Source of the DNA: Theobroma cacao
Lineage: Eukaryota > Streptophyta > Magnoliopsida > Malvales > Malvaceae
DNA: 64,000 nucleotides
Assembly (NCBI RefSeq): GCF_000208745.1
Contig: NC_030853.1
Location: 9,538,203-9,602,202, forward strand
Direction of reading: 5' to 3'
Below the pieces are notes generated by a model. The model saw only the letters and a program-made list of their open reading frames with translations. It had not been told where the DNA came from and made no database searches. The position numbers and the translations under genes were made by a program. Below, one piece after another: positions 56,888-64,000 of this stretch. Numbering within the stretch: position 1 is the first letter of the stretch; each line of letters begins with the position of its first letter.

Positions 56888-59573
56888 AACCAAGATTGGC
56901 ATCTAGCAATGCATCATGGCCACCCAATTGTAAAGAGAGTCAAAGGATTCTTTGACAACTTTTCAATGTATAGTCTTACAGTGTAATTCATTCCCTCATC
57001 ATTGTTAGGAACAAACATGATTAGAGCATTAATGCAGTGGAATAACAAAAATTGAAACAAAATAGAAAGCATGCCTTTTACCTTTGGATCAGTTGGTAGT
57101 TTAATGCAAAGTCAAACACTGTAGAAAATCAGAAAAAGATTTTTACCTTTCAAAATGATATCATAAACAAATCGATTCCTTTTGATGTTGAAAAACATTA
57201 ACACCTTGTTTTGTGAAAGAATTCTAGGCATTCAAACGCTTGGCCTCCAATGTTGCACACACGATTACAACATATCTTTCTCATGGGAAAGCTTTATGCC
57301 ATGGGATTGTGCTAGCAAGTGGAAAATGATTTGTTCTTTTTTCTTTTTTGATTTCTAGCAAAGAATCAATGGAGAGGTTTTCTGAAAAAGCCCTCTCAAG
57401 AATGGCAGCACTTAAGAGAAAAACTATTATTTTTTTTCTTTTATTGCCTCAGAAAAGAGTGGCTATCATGTGATATTCATATCTAGGTTTAATTTTATTG
57501 TTAAACTTATTAAAATTTACAAAATAAGTCTTTAATATTATAACAATTATAAAATTTAACTAATGCCTAATTAAACTTTTTTAAATAGGTCCTTAGTAGT
57601 TAAAACCTAGAATTTGATTTAAGTCTAACTTAAATAATCACACTCTTAATTTAATCCAAATTGCAACTTTTGTGTGTGACCCATTATGTTCCTAACATGT
57701 TGGCAATGGAATTGAATTATAATTTTATTAATTAATTTAAATAAATCATATTCAATTTTAAATTAACTAATTCAATTCCATAAACCAATATTGGCATCAG
57801 TAATGTATCATGGCCATCCAATTGTTAGGAGAGTCAAAGAATTCTTTGACAACCTTTTAGTGTACAGTTTATCAATGTAATTCATTCCTTCATCATATAT
57901 CTCAGAGATGATAAGAGCTTGGTGTAGTGCGTACTTTTATTGAACTCCATATTTGTTCCTGCAGTTATATCATTAGCTTTATTGAGACTTATGAAACTCA
58001 TTTCATATTTCCTAATCACTTTGGCCATGGACTTGATTATGCTAATGCCAACCAAGAACTAATGAGATATTTACCCTTGAATCACTAGGGGAGATTATTA
58101 TTATCTTGACCACCCATTTGCCTTTATATGCTTCATACTGTACATAAAAACATCATGTTTTGGCATCCTTGGTTAGGCATCCGTAGGGATGAAATCAAAG
58201 CGTAGTTCTCCATATATAAGACAACTTGGAGTCTCAAGTCTAGGAAGTAGTTACACAACTGACACATGAGAAGTATTACATAGACACTTGAGTGGTACCA
58301 AATGCAATTCTCATGGCGGGTCATGTTCAGTGAACTCGCTCTCCCATAGTAAGCACCCACATGCTAGTTCCAAGTATCTTTATACTGCAACCTATGATAG
58401 CAGTTGCTTACTTCACAAGTAAGGAACATAACTTGTGCCAATTTTTTGAACATTATTGATGCTTTGTCTCAATAATACAATGATTAGGAACTCTTAGGAA
58501 CAATGTTTTGATGCATAAGGATCTCATAATTGTATCTCAATACAATTCCTTTGTAAAGCATATATAGTTTCATGGGCTTTATCCATATAAGTACAAAAAG
58601 TAATTAAATTACAAACTTATGGATAAAGAACTACCTCATAATTATTATAAATTAATAAAATGTCATACATGAATACCTTAAAATGTAATTCCCATACGAC
58701 TAGAGATTGGTTTGCAAGCTCATACTAAAAATCATATATCTCGAAGACCATAAGTGCTTGGTGTAGTGTCTACTCTTATTGACCTCCATATTTGTTCCTG
58801 CAGTTAGATTATTAGCTTTATAGAGACTTATAAAACTCATTTCAAAATCTCCTAATCACCTTGGTCAAGGATTTGATTAAGCTAATATCAACCATGAACA
58901 AATAAGATATTTCCCCTTGAATCACTTAGGGTGATGATTCCTATCTTGAGCACTCATTTGCCTTCATATGCTTCATATTATACGCAAAATCATCCTATTT
59001 TGGCATCTTTGGTTAAGCATCCATAGGGATGAAATCAAAGCATAGCACTGTACATATAAAACAACATGGTGTCTTAAGTCCAAGGAGTAGTTACACAATT
59101 GACATATGAAAAGCATTGCATAGACACTAGAGTGAAACACCAAACGCACTTTTCATGTCGGGTCATGTTCAATGAACTTCCTCATCCATGGCAAGCGCCC
59201 ACATGTTATTTCCAAGTATCTTTATACTTCAACCTATGAGAGCGGTTGCTTATTTCACAAGTAAAGAACATAGCATGTGTCGATCTTCAAGCATTATTGA
59301 TGCCCTGTCTCAATAATACAATGATCAAGGACTTTTCAAAACAATGCTATAATGCATAAGAATCTCATAATTGTATCCCAATAGAATTCCTTTGCAAGGC
59401 ATATATAGTTCCATGGGCTTTATCTACATAAGGATAAATAATACTTAAATCACGAACTTATGAATAAAGAACTATCTCAATGTTATTACGAATAACCAAA
59501 ATGTGATGCATGAATATCTCAAAAATGCAATTCTCATGCAACTATAGATTGGCTTGTAGGGTTCATACTATCA
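56888..59573 (-). repeat. Family-C 3' LTR of the second copia element, split
   Basis: LTR sequence at 56888-57002 and 58731-59573, ending in GGGTTCATACTATCA. Immediately to the right is a polypurine-like ATCTCCCATTAG (minus strand CTAATGGGAGAT), so this is the 3' LTR of the element whose pol follows. The left end is truncated. Interrupted by a solo LTR of the same family. Confidence 0.82.
57003..58730 (-). repeat. Solo family-C LTR nested in a family-C LTR
   Basis: 1728 bp from TGTTAGGAACAAACATGATT to CATACTAAAA, flanked by ATCAT at 56998-57002 and 58731-58735. The host sequence continues across it: TTCCCTCATCAT at the left resumes as ATCATATATCTCGAAG at the right, matching the uninterrupted order at 24590-25360. 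Confidence 0.88.
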
Positions 59574-60344
59574 ATCTCCCATTAGCACTAAAACCAATTA
59601 TTTATGTATCTAAAACCAATATTCTCAACTTGACGATCATGTTTCTATTGGGACAATGCTTTAGTGAGAGGATTAGCAAGATTATCCTTAGTGGGTATAC
59701 GCTTTATGTAAATGTCTCCTTTTCCAATGATTTCCTTAATCACATAGTAATGCCACAATTCATGTTTAAATTTCGGATGAGACCTTGGTTTCTTTGCTTG
59801 TGCAATGGCTCCATTATTATCACAATACAAAAGTATTGGATTAATAATGCTAGGAACCACATCTAGTTCAGTAATGAACTTCTTAATCCAAACTGCCTCT
59901 TTTGCTGCCTCAAACATAGAGATGTATTCGGCCTTGGTTGTAGAATCTTCACTATTCTCTTGTTAGGAACTTTTCCAACATACAGAACCTCTATTGAGTG
60001 TGAATAGATATCCACTTTGGAACTTGCTATCATCTTTGTCAATTTGAAAGCTTGTATCTGCATAAACCTAACTTAGAGTTCGCCTCATTTATAGACTAGA
60101 AATACATCTTTAGTTTTTTGTAAGCACGTTAGGATTTTTTTTACAATTATCCAGTGACCTTCACTAGGATTAGCTTAGTATCTGCTCATGGAACTCAAAG
60201 CATAAGATACATTTAGTATAATACAAAGCATCGCATACATGATATATCTTGTTATGAAGCATATGGGATCTTATCTATGCGATCTCTTTTCTTTTGGTTT
60301 CATGGACACATGTCCTTGGAGAGATAGATGCCTTGTGACATAAG
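59574..60344 (-). pseudogene. Second family-C copia, RNase H end
   Basis: Reads MFEAAKEAVWIKKFITEL, LLYCDNNGAIAQAKKPRSHP, IYIKRIPTKDNLANPLTKAL, the RNase H C-terminus; upstream (60063-59863) FKLTKMIASSKVDIYSHSIE in a shifted frame is the QTNKDDSKSQSG region of copy 1. Several stops and shifts. Confidence 0.85.
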
Positions 60345-60349
60345 CAAGT

Positions 60350-62211
60350 TGATGGGTTTGGCTATGGATGGCATGCTCAAAATACGCAGCGGAAAGAAAA
60401 TTAAAACTTTATAACTAAACAACAAAAACATGCCTCCAGCCATGGATCACCTTAGTGATATTTAACACATAAAAACACAAAATAAATTATTATTTAGAAT
60501 GTTACCTTGCCAAGTAATTTCGTAATCACAATGGCACTTTCCGAAGCAATCCCACAAACACCACAAGGAGCAAAAACCCTAACCAATCAAGTGCTTGGCC
60601 TCCAATGGTAGTACACATGATTGCACTTGAACCTTCAACAAAGGAGGAAGTTTTTAACTATACTTTGTGCTAGCAAAGAGGACAATAATTGTCATTTTCT
60701 TCTTTTTCATAATCTTAGCCAAACCTCTCTTGAAAATTGCTTCATAAGCAAATCTTCTCTTTAACACAAAGGGAGCGGTGGCAATGAAAGAAAACGTTTT
60801 TCTTTTTCTGACAAAAACTACGTTTTCTTCAATTATGAAAAACTCTCATATGGAAAATAGTTAAAAAGTGACTTATATAGTTAGATTAAAATAGCTTCAA
60901 TTTTGCAATTGAGCCCTCAATATTATAACACATTATAATATTGGGCCCATTACTTAATTAAACTCTTTTAATTAAGTTCTTGGAAATTAAAATTAAAATT
61001 AATTTCCTTTATATTTTGCAATCAAGGTCTTATAATTATAACTATTTATAATTATGCCAAAAACTTAATTAAACTTTTTTTAATTAAGTTTATAGAAGTT
61101 GATTACCTAGCATGTGATGTAAGTCGAACTTAAATCGTGACTCTCCTAATTTAATTCAAATGCAATCATTGTGTGTGACCCATTAGGTTCCCAACATGTT
61201 GGCAATGGAATTGATTAATGACTTAATTGATTAATATAAATTTCAATCAATTAATTTATAATCAATTCCATAGACCAAGATTGGCCTTTAGCAATGCATC
61301 ATGGCCATTCAATTGTTGAGAGAGTCAAAGTGTCTTTTGACAACCTTTCAGTGTACAGTCTATCAGTGTAATTCATTCCCTCATCATATATCCAGGAGAT
61401 GACAAAAGCTTGGTATAGTGTTTACTCTTATTGACCTACATATTTGTTCCTGCAATTATAGCATTAGCTTTATAGAGAGTTATGAAACCTTTTTCATAAT
61501 TTCCATGTCGCCTTGGCCAAGGACTTCAATAAGCTAATGTTAACCAAGAACTTATAGGATATGTCCTTTAAAACACTTGAGGTGATGATTCCTATCTTGA
61601 CCACTCATTTGCCTTCACATGATTCATACTATACCCAAAAGCATTTTGTTTTAGCATCCTTGGTTAGGCACCCATAGGGATGAAATCAAAGCATAGCACT
61701 CTACACATAAGACAACCTGCTGTCTCAAGTCTAGGGATTAGTTACACAACTAACACATGAGAAGTGTTGCATAGTCACAAGAGTGTATTACCAAATGCAC
61801 TTCTTATGGCGGGTCATGTTTAGTGAACTTGCTCTCATAGGCAAACACCTATATTCTAGTTCCAAGTATCTCTATACTTCAATCTATGAGATCGATTGCT
61901 TACTACCAAAGTAAGGAACATAGAATATACCAGTCTCTAAGCATCACTGATGTCCAGTCTCAATTATACATTGACAAAGAATATTTTGAGATTATGCTTT
62001 GATGCAGAGGAATCTCATAACTGCAACCCATTACAGTTTCCTTGCAAGGCATATTAATCTCATGGACTTCATCCAATTAGACTTATAACTCATTATAAAT
62101 AATGCCTTATTGATAAAGGAAAACCTCTAATCATTCAACATGAATGATACTATTGCATGATTGGAATCAAGCCTCAACCAATCCCAATTGGTTACAGGGT
62201 TCATCCCAACA
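60350..62211 (-). repeat. Solo LTR of copia family D in the second family-C element
   Basis: 1862 bp from TGATGGGTTTGGCTATGG to TTCATCCCAACA on the plus strand, flanked by CAAGT at 60345-60349 and 62212-62216. The empty site is visible in copy 1 (GGCAAGTGTCCC near 26907). Inside, it shares words with family C (GCAATGCATCATGGCCA, AACATGTTGGCAATGGAATT), so D is a related but distinct LTR family. Confidence 0.95.
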
Positions 62212-62216
62212 CAAGT

Positions 62217-63173
62217 GTCCCCTCTTGGACACCATCATGCTAAACCATTTTTGCACCTTGTCTATGTATGTGGATGGAGAGAAACATATCAACCTTTTAG
62301 ATCTATCTTTATAGATCTTTATTCCTAGAATGAAGGTTGTTTTTTCTAAATCTTTCATGAAGAATTATTTGGACATCTAAATCTTCACAGATTGCAGCAA
62401 CGGTATATCATTTCTTATGAGCAATATGTCAACAACATAAAACACTGGGAAGATTATTGCGTTCCCACTAGCCTTCTTACAGACAAATGGTTCATCCTTT
62501 TTCTTGATGAAGTCTAACCCTTTTACAGCTTCACCAAAATGGATGTTCCAACTTCGAGAAGTTTGCTTAAGTCCATAAATGGACTTAGAAGCTTGCACAC
62601 CTTGTTGTCATTAACATTGAATGTAAAACCTTCAAGTTGTGCCATGTACACTTCTTTTTGCAAATTCCCATTGAGGAACACCATTTTCATATCCATTTGC
62701 GATATTTCAAAGTCATGGTATGTGATAATTGCAAGCAAAATCCTAATGAATTTAAGCACAACAATTGGTGAAAAGGTTTCCTCAAAGTTAATTCCTTGTC
62801 TTTATTTGTAACCTTTTGCTACCAGTCTAGCTTTAAAGGTTTGCAACTTATCATCTACATCGATCTTTCTTTTAAAGACCCAGTTGCACCTAATGGGTTT
62901 TATCCCTTCAAGTGGATCCACCGAAGTCCATACTTGGTTGGTATCCACGACATCCATTTTAGATTTCATAGCTTCTAGCCATTTCTCAAAATGAATGTCC
63001 AACATCGCCTCCTCATAGGTTGCAGGCTCATTATTTATGGGAAATACGTCCCTTTCCCAAAGAAATCCATATCTCTTTGGAGCTTGACATATCTTACTAA
63101 ACCTTCTTAGTGGTTGTGCCTCTTGAGATTGTGGTTGTACATTAGATGTCACAATCTTAGGCTCAAATTCCAA
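62217..63173 (-). pseudogene. Second family-C copia, reverse transcriptase
   Basis: 63173-62802 reads a linker (LRRFSKICQAPKRYGF), then VWTSVDPLEGIKPIRCNWVF and [10 protein letters not shown], followed by a stop; 62759-62523 MLKFIRILLAIITYHDFEIS and FLNGNLQKEVYMAQLEGF; 62598-62377 SIYGLKQTSRSWNIHF and FPVFYVVDILLIRNDI, where the catalytic YVDD is YVVD (first Asp lost). Multiple shifts. RT is inactive. Confidence 0.87.
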
Positions 63174-64000
63174 TGGAATGCTAATTTGTGGGTCTCGAAC
63201 TTCTTTATGTACAACTGTACTCCCACTAGCCCTTTCAACTAAAAACTCTTTTTAAGAACGGTGGCATGCCTTAAGACAAACATCTTTTGCTCAGTGGGAT
63301 TATAGAAGTAATATCCATTTGTTTCTTTAAAATATACCACAATTTTACATTTGTCTAATCTCGTTCCTAGCTTATCAACCATTGTACGCTTCACATAAGT
63401 AGTACATCCCAAAATCTTGGCATAATACAAGTTGACCATTTTCCCATTCTATATCTCCTATAGTGTCTTATCTACTAATTTGATAAGAACATGGTTCAGT
63501 ATGAGGGTAGTAGTTTTTAAGGCATATCCCCAGAAAGATATAAGAAGATCTATACGACTCATCATGGGTCTAACCATGTCTAAAAATGTTCTATTCTTTC
63601 TCTCAAACACCCTATTGTGTTGTGGAGTCCTTGAAGAAGTCCATTATGTGAGAATCCCATTCTCTTTTAGATAAACTTGAAACTCTTGGCTAAGATATTC
63701 TCCTCTTCGATCAAATCTAAGAGTGAGAATACTCTTCCTAGTTTGTTTCTCAACCTCCGTTTTGTATACTTTGAACTTTTCAAAGGATTCAAATTTAGAT
63801 CTCATCAAAAACACATAACCATTGTGAGAATGGTTATTTATGAAGGAAATGAAGTAGGAGTATGCTCCTCTAGCAGTAGTATTCATAGGACCCCATACAT
63901 TCAAATGTAGAAGTCTTAGCAACACCCAAGCTCGTTCGCCTTTCTTGGTGAAAGGTAACATGGTCATTTTACAAAAGAGACAACACTTACACATTCCATA
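63174..64000 (-). pseudogene. Second family-C copia, integrase region (runs off the window)
   Basis: 63994-63644: LLHLNVWGPMNTTARGAYSY, SFINNHSHNGYVFLMRSK, KSILTLRFDRRGEYLSQEFQ; then a shift, and 63439-63239 with ILGCTTYVKRTMVDKLGTRL, the C-terminal part. The element continues beyond 64000. Broken by at least two shifts or stops. Confidence 0.85.

Noticed and set aside
1..64000. tRNA, rRNA or organelle-derived genes
   Set aside because: I found no cloverleaf-like or rRNA-like segment by eye; the tRNA-like pieces are only primer binding sites next to LTRs. A covariance-model scan would be decisive.

Overview
This window is nuclear DNA from a dicot plant. I cannot name the species. Two intron-containing housekeeping genes of mannose/glycan metabolism sit in a sea of nested LTR retrotransposons, most of them reduced to solo LTRs, fragments or pseudogenes. 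The AT-rich introns, plant LTR families and plant-type Golgi mannosidase all fit this; nothing looks bacterial or viral.

Layout. (1) 1-6509: remains of a Ty3-gypsy (Tekay/Del-like) family with ~2.6 kb LTRs, here called LTR-A: one LTR on the minus strand, a broken integrase/chromodomain end, and one LTR on the plus strand. (2) 7034-23778: a complete Sirevirus-like Ty1-copia element on the minus strand, with matching 5-bp target duplications (TTGGT), 5' LTR, primer site, gag, pol, an envelope-like/transposon-protein ORF and 3' LTR. Two LTR-A insertions lie inside it: a 4 kb head-to-head palindrome in its 3' LTR and a solo LTR in the envelope-like ORF. (3) 24.5-33 kb: a decayed second copia element (family C) with an assembly gap. 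(4) 33-41.2 kb: three LTRs nested inside each other (LTR-B in LTR-B, and LTR-A inside that), the inner two with intact target duplications. (5) 41373-43910: a solo LTR-A ending 899 bp before the next gene. (6) 44810-49667: Golgi alpha-mannosidase II, 4 exons, 1163 residues, apparently intact. (7) 50805-55006 on the minus strand: a GDP-mannose pyrophosphorylase-like protein (GMPPA/KONJAC type), which I could assemble as 15 in-frame exons, 416 residues; one intron is GC-AG and another holds a hAT-type miniature element. (8) 55.9-64 kb: LTR-A remnant, nested family-C LTRs, and a second family-C copia pol broken by a solo LTR (family D), running off the end.

The two genes are convergent, with about 1.1 kb between their stop codons. 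One protein acts in the Golgi to trim N-glycans; the other is expected to support GDP-mannose supply in the cytosol. A functional reason for their proximity is not demonstrated.

The signals I rate highest are non-coding: the 4 kb LTR palindrome with two inward-facing TATA boxes (a possible hairpin-RNA locus), and two unrelated LTR families that each carry arrays of a short perfect palindrome (TTCTCGCTGCAGCGAGAA in LTR-A, ATGTATCGATACAT in LTR-B).
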